From contig NZ_AP026738.1 of assembly GCF_002157685.2 (NCBI RefSeq), positions 3,286,001-3,350,000 of the forward strand: DNA of 64,000 nt. The letters run 5' to 3'. The notes below the pieces were generated by a model that searched no databases, was not told where the DNA came from, and saw only the letters and a program-made list of their open reading frames with translations. Positions 46,831 through 57,468 of the stretch are shown here, piece after piece (position 1 is the first letter of the stretch; every line of letters begins with the position of its first letter). The position numbers and the translations under genes are program-made. Source of the stretch: Comamonas thiooxydans (lineage in GTDB: Bacteria; Pseudomonadota; Gammaproteobacteria; Burkholderiales; Burkholderiaceae_C).

Positions 46831-47808
46831 TTACAGACCCTTGAGCAGCTTGCCGTTCACTTCCTTGCCGTACATGGAGTATTTGCCATGGTGCTTTTCG
46901 GCCGTGGCCTGCAGATTGCCATTGAAACGCGGATCCTGGCCACGCTCCTGGCTGTTGATGAAGGTCGCCACATCCCAGGCTTCCTGATCGCTCAGCGTTG
47001 CATTTCCGTAGGGCATGTTGTTCTTGATGAAGTTGGCCGCCTTGTCGATGTCATGCATGCCGGCACCCCAGTTATAGGAGTCCTTGCCCCATAGCGGCGG
47101 GAACACGGCCACATCGCCGACAAACTGGCCCTTGCCGTCTGCTGCGTGACATAGCGCGCACTTGGCTTCATAAACCTTGGCACCGGCTTCATAGGTGGGT
47201 GTCGTTTCGGGCTGGCCCGCTTTCTTGAAACCGGCACCGGGCAGCTTCTCGCCCGTAGGGGCCTTCTGTGCCATCCAGTAGGCATAGGACTCCAGTGCCA
47301 CCAGAATGTCATGACCGTCGTCCGGTGCCTTGCCGTTCATGGAGTACATGAAGCAGCCGCGCACGCGCTCGGCAAAAGTATCCACATGGTCGGTCTTCTT
47401 GCGATAGGCCGGGTACATGGGGTAGGCCCCCCACATGGGGGCTGCGCCCTTCAAGCGACCCGCGTCGAGGTGGCAATTGGTGCAGCTCAGCGGATTGCCC
47501 GAGAAGCCTACGGCATTGACCGGTGTGCGTGTGAAGATCGCTTCGCCACGGCGCACCCACTCGCCCATGGGGCCTTCCGGATAGTCGCTGACGCCGGGAG
47601 GTGTGAATTCACCGGGCTTGGCTGTCACTGTCACGGCCTTGGCGTCTGCAGCAGGCGCAGCCACTTTGGCTGGCTCTTCAGCCTTCTTGGGGCTGCTGAT
47701 GCTCATGCCATACCAGAGCGCGCCCCCCAGACCTGCGAACAGGCAGGCCACCACGGCGTATTCAGCGAGATTGGAGCTTTTGGAAGCAGTTTGTTGTTTG
47801 TCCGACAT
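46831..47808 (-). CDS. Diheme cytochrome c, thiosulfate dehydrogenase (TsdA)-like, 325 aa
   Basis: ATG 47808 follows GGGAG; a TTG two codons upstream is less likely. An N-terminal membrane anchor spans about residues 15-35. Two heme sites are CTNCH (near 109) and CALCH (near 216). Between them, FAERVRGCFMYSMNGK matches the TsdA segment whose cysteine is the distal ligand of the active-site heme. WGAYPMYPAYRKK also fits. It should oxidise thiosulfate to tetrathionate or act in reverse in the periplasm. The cytochrome c4 gene upstream is its likely electron partner. Confidence 0.82.
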   Translation of the reverse strand: MSDKQQTASKSSNLAEYAVVACLFAGLGGALWYGMSISSPKKAEEPAKVAAPAADAKAVTVTAKPGEFTPPGVSDYPEGPMGEWVRRGEAIFTRTPVNAVGFSGNPLSCTNCHLDAGRLKGAAPMWGAYPMYPAYRKKTDHVDTFAERVRGCFMYSMNGKAPDDGHDILVALESYAYWMAQKAPTGEKLPGAGFKKAGQPETTPTYEAGAKVYEAKCALCHAADGKGQFVGDVAVFPPLWGKDSYNWGAGMHDIDKAANFIKNNMPYGNATLSDQEAWDVATFINSQERGQDPRFNGNLQATAEKHHGKYSMYGKEVNGKLLKGL

Positions 47809-47825
47809 TGTCAACTCCCGAACTC

Positions 47826-48545
47826 TTAAGGCTTGGCGGTTGCTGTGGCAGCAGCGGGGTTGTGCAGGCGCTGGTAGTACGCTGCAACGGCCTTGACGTC
47901 ATCGGCCGTGAGCTTCTTGGCCACAGCCCCCATCAGACCCAGTGGGCCGGCCTCGCGCTGCCCCTTGTTCCAGGCATCGATCTGACTTTGCATATAGTCG
48001 GCAGATAGATGGCCGATGGCCGGAAAGTCCTTGCCCACGCCCACGCCACCGGGGCCATGGCACTGCGCACAGGCAGGAATGCCGTCGACCCAGCGGCCAC
48101 GCTCGACCAACCAGGCACCGCCATCGTCGCTCTTGCCGGGCAAGGCACCGCGCACGCTCTTGATAGGCAGTTGCAGGCTGGCGTAATAGACGGCCACATC
48201 GGCGCGCTCCTGCTCGCTCAAGGCCTTGGCCATGGGAGCCATGACAGCGGACTGACGGGCACCAGCCGCCAGCTGGTTCAGCTGACGCTCCAGGTAACCG
48301 GCGTGCTGACCCGCCAGTGCGGGAAAGCCAGGCTGGCCCTCGCCCTTGGCACCATGGCAGGTGACGCAGGCAGCCGCACCGCCGGCCGAGCCGGACTGAG
48401 CGATCTTTGCACCGGCAGCGGCATTGCCGCTCAATGCAGTCTTGGCGGCTGCAGGTTCTTGTGCCCAGGCGCTGGTCGCCATCAGCATGGAAATGCCGAC
48501 AGCCACCCACGACCGGGGCAGAGTCTTTGTGTTCAAGCGATTCAT
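47826..48545 (-). CDS. Diheme cytochrome c4-like protein, 239 aa
   Basis: ATG 48545 (MNRLNTKTLPRSWVAVGISM) opens a signal peptide ending near AWA (residue 28). Two c-type heme sites are CVTCHG (about 60) and CAQCHG (about 160), each in a class I domain (FPALAGQHAGYLERQLNQLA, FPAIGHLSADYMQSQIDAWN). This is the cytochrome c4 layout. It lies 18 bases before the TsdA-like gene, matching the TsdB-TsdA arrangement known in other proteobacteria. It would carry electrons from TsdA to oxidase. Confidence 0.88.
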   Translation of the reverse strand: MNRLNTKTLPRSWVAVGISMLMATSAWAQEPAAAKTALSGNAAAGAKIAQSGSAGGAAACVTCHGAKGEGQPGFPALAGQHAGYLERQLNQLAAGARQSAVMAPMAKALSEQERADVAVYYASLQLPIKSVRGALPGKSDDGGAWLVERGRWVDGIPACAQCHGPGGVGVGKDFPAIGHLSADYMQSQIDAWNKGQREAGPLGLMGAVAKKLTADDVKAVAAYYQRLHNPAAATATAKP

Positions 48546-48727
48546 CTTGGGAATGGAGGTTTAAGCGGCTCAGATCTGCCGCACATCAGGCGTGTGCTGA
48601 ACGCCGACGTCTGACCTGGAATGTCACGAGCCATGGCAGCCCAATGACAGCAAGCACATTGCCCGAAGATACTTATAGAAGATTAAGAGCCAATTAATGC
48701 TGCAAACAATTGGCTCCCCCAATCTGA

Positions 48728-50551
48728 CTAATCAGGCGGCGCAGCACAGGACTTCACCGGCAGGCATAAACGCACCACCAGCCCTGTCACCGCTTCTGGC
48801 GCCAGGCCGTTGTGTGCCTGCTCGAATGCATAGCCCTTATGCTGCGGCCACTGGGCCAAGGGCAGCAGCTCCAGCTCACCGTCGCTGCACTGTGCAATGC
48901 GCTGCACTATCGCCAGCCCCAGACCGCTGCCATGGGCCTGATGCTGCTTGCGCCAGAAGCGCTGGGTCGCCACGGCACAGTCCTCGCTGCTCAGACCGGG
49001 CCCATGGTCGATCACTGTGAACTCCACATAACCAGCAGGATTGACGAGCATCGCCTGCGACTTGTCCCCGCCGACCTGCGCCAGCTGCGGAATGTGGCGC
49101 AGGCCGAGCAGTATCGCAGAGTCGCCCGGCTCGCCACTTGCCTTCTGCCCATAGCGCAAGGCGTTTTCCATCAGATTGCGCAATGCCGACACCAGCAGGG
49201 GCTGAGGCACGGCTACACGCAAGTCCTGCAGCCTGGCGTCATTCAGGGCTTGCTGAGGCAACCAGCGCAAGCGCAGCGAGCCTGAAGGAATGGCCGTGGC
49301 GGCCAATCCCCAGGCTTTCTCCAGAGCCTCCCAGGCACAGGCGGGCTCGCTACCGCAGGCCATGGCACGAGAGCCTCCTGCATCTTCGCTCACCGGCTGA
49401 CAATCCAGCCTCGCCAAGAGCAACAATTGCTCCAGCGTGTGCTGCAAATGCTCCACGCCCTCCCCCGCCTGCTCCAGTGCCTGCCGGGTCATCTGCCACT
49501 GCGCGGTTTCCGAAATCGGCCTGGGCTCAGCATCCTCTTTGCCGGCTCCGGACGGATCTCTCAAAGCCACCATCTGAGACCCCGCATTGGCCACCGCCAT
49601 CTGCGCCACCTGCACATGGGTTTTGACGGCAGTCAGCGGCGTGCGCAGCTCATGGGCGGCATCGTCGCTCCAGCGACGTTCGCGCTCAATGGCTCTGTGC
49701 ACGCGCTGCAGCAAGTGATTGATGGTCTGCACCAGTGGCGCCAGCTCCTTGACCTGCCTGCCTTGCGCCACGGGCGAATCATCTCCGGGCGGACGCTCGC
49801 TCAACTCCTGGCGCAGCGACTCAAGGGGGCGCAGGCCGCGTGTCACCCCCCACCACATCAACACCATGCTGGCCAGCAGCGCCAGCACAAAGGGCAGGAT
49901 GATGGTGTAGGCGAAACCATGGATCAATCCCTCGCGCACATCGATGCGGTCGGCCGTGGCAATGCGCACGCCATGCTCCTCAAGCACATAGGTGCGCCAG
50001 GGCTTGCCGCCCTTGGTGATGCTCGAGAAGCCCAGCGGCAGCGGCCCCTGGAAGCTGGGCGCACCCGCAGTGCGAGCCAGCACCTGAGAATCGGTAGGCT
50101 CGGTCGCCTGCTCTGGAGCCGTATCTGCGAAATCCCCGGCGCGGCCGGTCTTTGCAGTTTTGACGCGCGGTGCATCCAGCGGAGATGCCGGAATCAGTGC
50201 CGGGCGAGCCGCGTTGCCGCTCGCCTCGTCCGACACAGCATCTGCATCCGGATCCATAGCATCATGCGTAGGCGCAGTATGCACTTCGCTGCGAATCATG
50301 CTGACCTCGCAAGCCACACCATCACGCGCCACCACATTGAGCATGGGCCCCCAGTCCCCGGGGCTGGTGTTGTGCGGCTTGAACTGGTGAACAATGCCCG
50401 CCACCATGCGGGCCGATGCAATCAGCCGGTCGTCGAGCACGGAGCGCAGCTCATGTCTCATGCCGGCAAACATCCAGGCGGCCACACCGCCCCACAAAGT
50501 GCACAGTGCCAGACACAGCCAGACCAGCAAACGGACCCGCAGGCTGCGCAT
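48728..50551 (-). CDS. Sensor histidine kinase, QseC/PmrB-like, 607 aa
   Basis: ATG 50551 overlaps the response-regulator stop (TGATG). Two membrane helices (about 5-28 and 210-235) flank a long, Ala/Asp-rich periplasmic domain. The H box is WSDDAAHELRTPLTAVKTHV, the N box is ALRNLMENALRYG, and the G boxes are VIDHGPGL and GSGLGLAIVQRIA. It phosphorylates the adjacent regulator in response to an unknown envelope signal. The periplasmic region is longer than in E. coli QseC or PmrB. The set lies divergent to periplasmic thiol genes. Confidence 0.93.
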   Translation of the reverse strand: MRSLRVRLLVWLCLALCTLWGGVAAWMFAGMRHELRSVLDDRLIASARMVAGIVHQFKPHNTSPGDWGPMLNVVARDGVACEVSMIRSEVHTAPTHDAMDPDADAVSDEASGNAARPALIPASPLDAPRVKTAKTGRAGDFADTAPEQATEPTDSQVLARTAGAPSFQGPLPLGFSSITKGGKPWRTYVLEEHGVRIATADRIDVREGLIHGFAYTIILPFVLALLASMVLMWWGVTRGLRPLESLRQELSERPPGDDSPVAQGRQVKELAPLVQTINHLLQRVHRAIERERRWSDDAAHELRTPLTAVKTHVQVAQMAVANAGSQMVALRDPSGAGKEDAEPRPISETAQWQMTRQALEQAGEGVEHLQHTLEQLLLLARLDCQPVSEDAGGSRAMACGSEPACAWEALEKAWGLAATAIPSGSLRLRWLPQQALNDARLQDLRVAVPQPLLVSALRNLMENALRYGQKASGEPGDSAILLGLRHIPQLAQVGGDKSQAMLVNPAGYVEFTVIDHGPGLSSEDCAVATQRFWRKQHQAHGSGLGLAIVQRIAQCSDGELELLPLAQWPQHKGYAFEQAHNGLAPEAVTGLVVRLCLPVKSCAAPPD

Positions 50552-51225
50552 CAGCAACTGCCCCCCTGCACGCGCCCTAATCTGAACCCCACACCACGCA
50601 CGGTCTCCACCATGTCCGAGCCCAGCTTGCGACGCAGATGGTGCACATGTACATTGACCGCGTTGCTCTCCACATCAAGGCTGTAGCCATAGAGGCTGTC
50701 GCGCAGTTGCTCCAGGCTCAGCACTCGCCCTGGCGACTGCAGCAGCGCGCGCAGCAACGCCCATTCACGACGCGACAGGTCCACGATGCTGCCCTCCCGT
50801 ATGGCCTGGCCGGCGGCCAGATCCACTTTGACATCGCCCAGCACAATCCAGTCCACGGTACGCCCCGCCGCCCGTCGCAGCAGCGCGTGCAGTCGCGCCG
50901 CCAGCTCGTGCAGATCGAAGGGCTTGACCAGATAGTCGTCAGCCCCGGTCTGCAAGCCTTCGATGCGCTGGTCCACTGCATCACGTGCGGTCAGCACCAG
51001 CACCGGCAGCTCCAGCCCCTGACGGCGCCACCGCGCCAGTAGATGCAGACCGTCCTCATCGGGCAGTCCCAGATCCAGCACGCATACATCGAAGTGGGAG
51101 GATTTGAGCGCCGCATCAGCCTGGCTCGCGCAACCCACCACGTCCACGCCAAAGCCCTGTAGCTGCAGGCCCGCCTTCACCCCGCTGGCGACCAAAGCGT
51201 TATCTTCCACTAACAGCACATGCAT
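50551..51225 (-). CDS. OmpR-family response regulator, QseB/PmrA-like, 224 aa
   Basis: ATG 51225 (MHVLLVEDNALVASGVKAGL) is chosen; a TTG upstream has no ribosome site. The receiver domain has the acidic pair in VEDN, the phosphorylated Asp in CVLDLGLPDEDG, Thr in VLVLTARDA and Lys in YLVKPFDLHELAA. The C-terminal winged helix ends with NAVNVHVHHLRRKLGSDMVE followed by TVRGVGFRL. It probably recognises the PmrA-type box at 51337-51353 in the divergent promoter region. Confidence 0.94.
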   Translation of the reverse strand: MHVLLVEDNALVASGVKAGLQLQGFGVDVVGCASQADAALKSSHFDVCVLDLGLPDEDGLHLLARWRRQGLELPVLVLTARDAVDQRIEGLQTGADDYLVKPFDLHELAARLHALLRRAAGRTVDWIVLGDVKVDLAAGQAIREGSIVDLSRREWALLRALLQSPGRVLSLEQLRDSLYGYSLDVESNAVNVHVHHLRRKLGSDMVETVRGVGFRLGRVQGGSC

Positions 51226-51336
51226 TTTTTCACTGCGCAACCGCCACCCGCACCATCACATCCAAGGATGTGAGTACCCGTTACGCGCCTTGTTTATCCG
51301 AAGCGGCCGAGCATCGCAGATTTATCTTTTCGCAGC

Positions 51337-51353
51337 GTTAACCCCTGCTTAAT
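51337..51353. promoter_or_regulatory. PmrA/QseB-type binding box
   Basis: GTTAAC-CCCTG-CTTAAT (51337-51353) matches the PmrA/QseB consensus of two CTTAAT-like half-sites five bases apart; the second half is exact. It lies between the two-component genes and the divergent DsbD-fusion operon, so the regulator may control both. Confidence 0.6.
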
Positions 51354-51409
51354 CCCTTGCGCCCAAGATGCAGGGCTGCCTCATCCAAGACACTCAGCCA
51401 CCACCATTC

Positions 51410-52831
51410 ATGTCTCTTCGCTCTGCCGCAGCCCTAGTTCTGCTTTCAGTCCTGCTGACGGGGATGACTGCCTGGGCACAGCCGCTGACCCTGCCCAGCC
51501 TGAGTGCCGACAGGCCCGCTGCACAGCCCGAAGTCCTGACTGCTGAACAGGCTTTCGAGCTGGTCCACGCCGAGCAAAGCGCCATCAAAACAGAGGCTGA
51601 TGGCCACCGCCTGCTGGAGCTGCGCTGGAACATTGCTCCTGGTCACTATCTCTACCGCGACCAGTTGCGCCTGCTCGATGCTCAAGGTCAGCCAATACCA
51701 CTGCAGATTCCTGAAGGTCGGACCCTGAGCGATGCGTTTTTCGGCCATGTGCAGGTCTTTCACCGGGAGTTGCGCATTCAGGCCTCGCTGCCTGAACGGT
51801 CGGCGCAATGGCCGCTGGAGCTGCAATGGCAGGGCTGTGCCGAGATAGGTATCTGCTACCCGGTACAGCAGCAGAGCATCAGCGCCGCTCAAGCAGGCAT
51901 GGACAGGAATGCGGATGCCCCGGCTCCAGCCCTAAGCGAAGGCAATACCGAAGCAGCTCAACCCGGCTTTCTGCAGGCACTGGCCTTGCCCGCCAGCGTG
52001 CGGATAGGCCCTCTCGCTCTTCCCACCATGGCTCTTGCCGCATTTCTGGCATTGTTTGCCAGCCAGTGGTGGGCGCGACTCAGGCAGCGGCAAAGCAATC
52101 AGCCTGTCGAGACTCTGCTGCTTCAGGCCACGCTTGCTGGACTGGTGGCGGCGCGCGCGGCCTACGTCGTGCAATGGTGGCCCGAGTACTGGCTGCCCGT
52201 GAGCGCAGCTCCCGCCAGCGTGCTGCAGATTCTGGATATTCGCGACGGTGGCTGGAACCTCTGGGCCGGGCTGCTGGTGGCGGTTCTCTGGGCAGCCTGG
52301 AGCTGCCGCAGCCATGCGCTCCTGCAACGTGGCGTGCTGCAGTCCCTGGGTGTGGGCGCTTTCATCCTGATGGCGGCTTACACACTGCGAAATTGGGTTG
52401 AGCCTCCAGAGTCCTCACTCCCCTCCCTGACGCTGGTCAGCGCTGCCGCTCAGCCCACGAATCTGCGCAGCTACGGCGGTCAACCGCTGGTCATCAACCT
52501 CTGGGCCAGTTGGTGCCCCCCCTGCAAGCGCGAGATGCCGGTACTGGCCCAAGCGCAAAAAGACCATCCAGGCGTTCGTTTCATCTGGATCAACCAGGGT
52601 GAAGACGCCGCTGCAGTGCTGCGCTATTTGCAGTCCATGCCTCTACCCCCAGCCCAGGTGCTCCTGGACACTGAGCAGCTCGCCGGTCAGCACTGGCAGC
52701 AACGCGCCCTGCCATCCACCTATTTCTATGACGCGAACGGACGCCTGCGGTCCACGCGTACGGGGGAGCTCTCCCGCGCCAGTCTGAGTGAGCAGTTGCG
52801 CATCATTGCGCCTCCAACACAGGCCCCATGA
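51410..52831 (+). CDS. DsbD-alpha / Lgt-like / thioredoxin fusion protein, 473 aa
   Basis: ATG 51410 is chosen because MSLRSAAALVLLSVLLTGMT is a good signal peptide. Residues of about 35-180 are a DsbD N-terminal domain (APGHYLYRDQLRLLDAQG, WQGCAEIGICYP). Residues of about 200-330 are a membrane region resembling part of the Lgt family (GLVAARAAYVVQWWPEYW, LDIRDGGWNLWAGLLVAVLW). Residues of about 345-470 are a TlpA/ResA-type thioredoxin with WASWCPPCKREMP. It should move electrons to periplasmic partners such as the downstream DsbG. The three-part fusion is uncommon. Confidence 0.82.
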   Translation: MSLRSAAALVLLSVLLTGMTAWAQPLTLPSLSADRPAAQPEVLTAEQAFELVHAEQSAIKTEADGHRLLELRWNIAPGHYLYRDQLRLLDAQGQPIPLQIPEGRTLSDAFFGHVQVFHRELRIQASLPERSAQWPLELQWQGCAEIGICYPVQQQSISAAQAGMDRNADAPAPALSEGNTEAAQPGFLQALALPASVRIGPLALPTMALAAFLALFASQWWARLRQRQSNQPVETLLLQATLAGLVAARAAYVVQWWPEYWLPVSAAPASVLQILDIRDGGWNLWAGLLVAVLWAAWSCRSHALLQRGVLQSLGVGAFILMAAYTLRNWVEPPESSLPSLTLVSAAAQPTNLRSYGGQPLVINLWASWCPPCKREMPVLAQAQKDHPGVRFIWINQGEDAAAVLRYLQSMPLPPAQVLLDTEQLAGQHWQQRALPSTYFYDANGRLRSTRTGELSRASLSEQLRIIAPPTQAP

Positions 52832-53733
52832 CTCAAGATGGACAAAGGTTTTTCGTGCCACGTTTACAGCCCCTGTCACGCCCATTGATGGCACTGATTC
52901 TCCCCATCTTCGCTGCAGCCGCAGCCACCGTGGTGGCCGTGGCCTATACCCGCGACGTGATTGCCGCCAGCGGCGCGGCAGCAAGCGGTGCGGCAAGCAG
53001 CGACCTGCCCTCAGCGCAGTTTCTCGCCGAGCAAGGCCTGCAGATCGTGGGCCCCATGCAGAGCTCCGGTGGCCTCAAGGCCTGGGCCGCCTACCGCGAC
53101 CAGCAGCCCATCCCCATCTACCGCATGCCTGACGGCAAGCACTGGGTGATTGGCACCGTCATTGATGCCCAGGGCAAGGATGTCAACGCCAAAGCCTTGC
53201 ACAACGCCGTGCAAAAGCCCATGGGCCAGGAGCTCTGGTCCGATCTGGAGCGTACACACTGGATTGGCGACGGCAGGCCAGATGCCGCCCGCATCGCCTA
53301 TGTATTCACCGATCCCAACTGCCCCTATTGCAACCAGCTCTGGCGCGATGCCAGGCCACTGGTGCAAGCTGGCCAGCTGCAGTTGCGCCATATTCTGGTG
53401 GGCATGCTGCGCCCCAGCAGCGAAGGCAAGGCCGCCGCCATTCTGGCCTCCAAGGCACCCGAGCAGGCTCTTGCCAGCCATGCCATGGCCTATGCCGACG
53501 CGCATGGCAAGAATCCCGATATCCTGGGTATTGCACCGCTGCAGCGCATCCCCCTGTCGGCCCGCGATGCACTAGCCAACAACGCCGCGCTGATGAGCAA
53601 TGCAGGCCTGCGTGCCACACCCGCAACGATCTGGAAGAATGCCCAGGGGCTGGTGCAGATCCGCACCGGCATGCCGCCCGGGCTGCTGGACGAGTTGATG
53701 GACAAAGCTCCAGCCAAGTCGCCCGCACATTAG
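52828..53733 (+). CDS. dsbG: Thiol:disulfide interchange protein DsbG-like, 301 aa
   Basis: ATG 52828 overlaps the preceding stop. An N-terminal anchor or signal lies at about residues 20-40 (LMALILPIFAAAAATVVAVA). The catalytic segment is AYVFTDPNCPYCNQLWRDAR with the CPYC motif, and a cis-proline TPATIWKNAQG. A short N-terminal dimerisation domain precedes it, as in DsbC and DsbG. It protects or isomerises cysteines in the periplasm and is likely kept reduced by the upstream fusion protein. Confidence 0.9.
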   Translation: MTQDGQRFFVPRLQPLSRPLMALILPIFAAAAATVVAVAYTRDVIAASGAAASGAASSDLPSAQFLAEQGLQIVGPMQSSGGLKAWAAYRDQQPIPIYRMPDGKHWVIGTVIDAQGKDVNAKALHNAVQKPMGQELWSDLERTHWIGDGRPDAARIAYVFTDPNCPYCNQLWRDARPLVQAGQLQLRHILVGMLRPSSEGKAAAILASKAPEQALASHAMAYADAHGKNPDILGIAPLQRIPLSARDALANNAALMSNAGLRATPATIWKNAQGLVQIRTGMPPGLLDELMDKAPAKSPAH

Positions 53734-53809
53734 GATTCAAGTCACCGCATAGCCCCTTCACAGAATTTGCAAGCAGCTATCATTGCGCTGGCAAATCTGC
53801 CCCAACACC

Positions 53810-54160
53810 ATGATCCGACCCGACTGGAACACCCTGCTGCCCGCCCTGCGCCCCAGCACCCGCATCGTGCTGCACGCACCCAGCACGCAAGCACTGGTCC
53901 GCGCACGCGGAAACTTCAAGAACCTGAAAGCCGCCAACCCTGAGTTGGAGGTCTGGATTGTCGTCAATGCCCAGGCCGTGCAAGCCGTGCTGGACCAGCC
54001 GGACGACATGGGCCCTGCTCTGGCACATGTGCTGCTGTGCCCCAACACGCTCAGGAACGCCGGCATCAGCGCACCGGACAATATTCAGGTGCTGCCCATG
54101 GGCGCCGTCGAAGCCATCGCCCGCATGCAGCAGGATGGCTGGACCTATATCCGCAGCTGA
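53810..54160 (+). CDS. DsrE-like sulfur-relay family protein, 116 aa
   Basis: Start at ATG 53810 (MIRPDWNTLLPALRPSTRIV). The 116 residues have the DsrE fold pattern, with HAPSTQALVRARGNFKNLKA, LEVWIVVNAQAVQAVLDQPD and VLLCPNTLRNAGI, the cysteine-containing region. It may bind a persulfide or act structurally. It lies after dsbG with 76 bases between and may be transcribed with it. Confidence 0.7.
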   Translation: MIRPDWNTLLPALRPSTRIVLHAPSTQALVRARGNFKNLKAANPELEVWIVVNAQAVQAVLDQPDDMGPALAHVLLCPNTLRNAGISAPDNIQVLPMGAVEAIARMQQDGWTYIRS

Positions 54161-54201
54161 GCAGGCTGCGGCCTCGGCACTCCAAAGCCGCGCGCTCCGG
54201 G

Positions 54202-55248
54202 CTAAAGACCCCAGTCCTTGAGCGCAGGCAACGCCAGCTGGGTTGCGGCATAGCCCTCATCGATGGACTCGCGCCCCCGGTAGAAGTCCATCAGCCCGAC
54301 ATGCGAGAGGCGCGGAGCAATCAGCACCTCGGCCGGGTCACCCGCCATGCGGCTGCGGGTGATGCGCATCTGCATGATATTGACACTGGCCATGACCACA
54401 TTGACCAGCGAGGGCACAGGCACAGAAGCACCGTCCTCGGCATCTCCCTCCCCCTTGCGGCCCCTGCGCATGACGGATGAGGACAATGTCTTCACGCTCG
54501 TCATGCTGCGCATCCATGCGCCCGCCCAACCGAGCGGTGAGCCATTCGCCGCCAGCGCTTCAGGAATCTGGCCCAGCGGTACCGGAGGCTCCTCCTCTTC
54601 CAGATGCAACTGCGAAACCCTGAGTTCGCGGGCATGCAGGTTGATCTCGCTCTCGCTCATGTCAACGGGCTTCATATGCCTGCGCATGATGTCCGCATTC
54701 AGATCGACGGCGATGACGATGTCCGCCCCCATGGCACGCGCCAGCGACACCGGCACCGGGTTGACCAGACCGCCATCGACCAGCAGCCGCCCTTCCCGCA
54801 TCACCGGAGTGAACAGGCCTGGCAGGGCAATGGACGCGCGCACGGCTTCGGCAATCGAGCCCTTGCGCAGCCATACCTCGGCACCTGTCTGCAGATCGGT
54901 GGCAACGCAGCCGAACGGCGTGACCAGTTGCTCCACGGTTTCCTGGACGAAATTCTCGCGCCAGAACTCGATGATCTTCTCGCCCTTGAGCAATCCGCCG
55001 CCCAGATTGAAGTCCATGAAGCCGAAGACCTTGCGCTTGCCCAGGCCCAGCACCCAGCTCTCGAAGGCGTCCATTTCGCCAGCAGCATAGGTTGCACCGA
55101 CCAATGAACCAATGGATGTACCGCAGATGATGTCGGGGCTGACACCGGCTTCGCGCAGCGCGCGCAGCACGCCAAAATGCGCCCAGCCTCTTGCAGAACC
55201 GCTGCCCAGGGCCAGGCCCACCACGGGTTTGCGTCGCAATTTGTTCAT
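54202..55248 (-). CDS. Patatin-like phospholipase (RssA/YchK-like), 348 aa
   Basis: The N-terminal region VVGLALGSGSARGWAHFGVL is the patatin oxyanion hole, and IICGTSIGSLVGATYAAGEM carries the GTSIG catalytic serine. The aspartate is in LLVDGGLVNPVPVSLA. The C-terminal third (about 220-348) is less conserved. It probably hydrolyses acyl chains from membrane lipids. It is transcribed in the same direction as ligA but is separated by about 30 bases. Confidence 0.92.
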   Translation of the reverse strand: MNKLRRKPVVGLALGSGSARGWAHFGVLRALREAGVSPDIICGTSIGSLVGATYAAGEMDAFESWVLGLGKRKVFGFMDFNLGGGLLKGEKIIEFWRENFVQETVEQLVTPFGCVATDLQTGAEVWLRKGSIAEAVRASIALPGLFTPVMREGRLLVDGGLVNPVPVSLARAMGADIVIAVDLNADIMRRHMKPVDMSESEINLHARELRVSQLHLEEEEPPVPLGQIPEALAANGSPLGWAGAWMRSMTSVKTLSSSVMRRGRKGEGDAEDGASVPVPSLVNVVMASVNIMQMRITRSRMAGDPAEVLIAPRLSHVGLMDFYRGRESIDEGYAATQLALPALKDWGL

Positions 55249-55278
55249 GTAGCCTTCCTTGCTGCTTCTACAGTCGAC

Positions 55279-57423
<2,145 letters not shown>

Positions 57424-57436
57424 TCAAGGTCCGGGA

Positions 57437-57462
57437 TAAAAAAGGCCAACATTGTTGGCCTG
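57437..57462 (-). terminator. Intrinsic terminator between zipA and ligA
   Basis: GGCCAACATTGTTGGCC (57444-57460) is a perfect dyad; on the minus strand it is followed by TTTTTT. It may end or attenuate the smc-zipA transcript before ligA. Confidence 0.85.
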
Positions 57463-57468
57463 TTTGTT

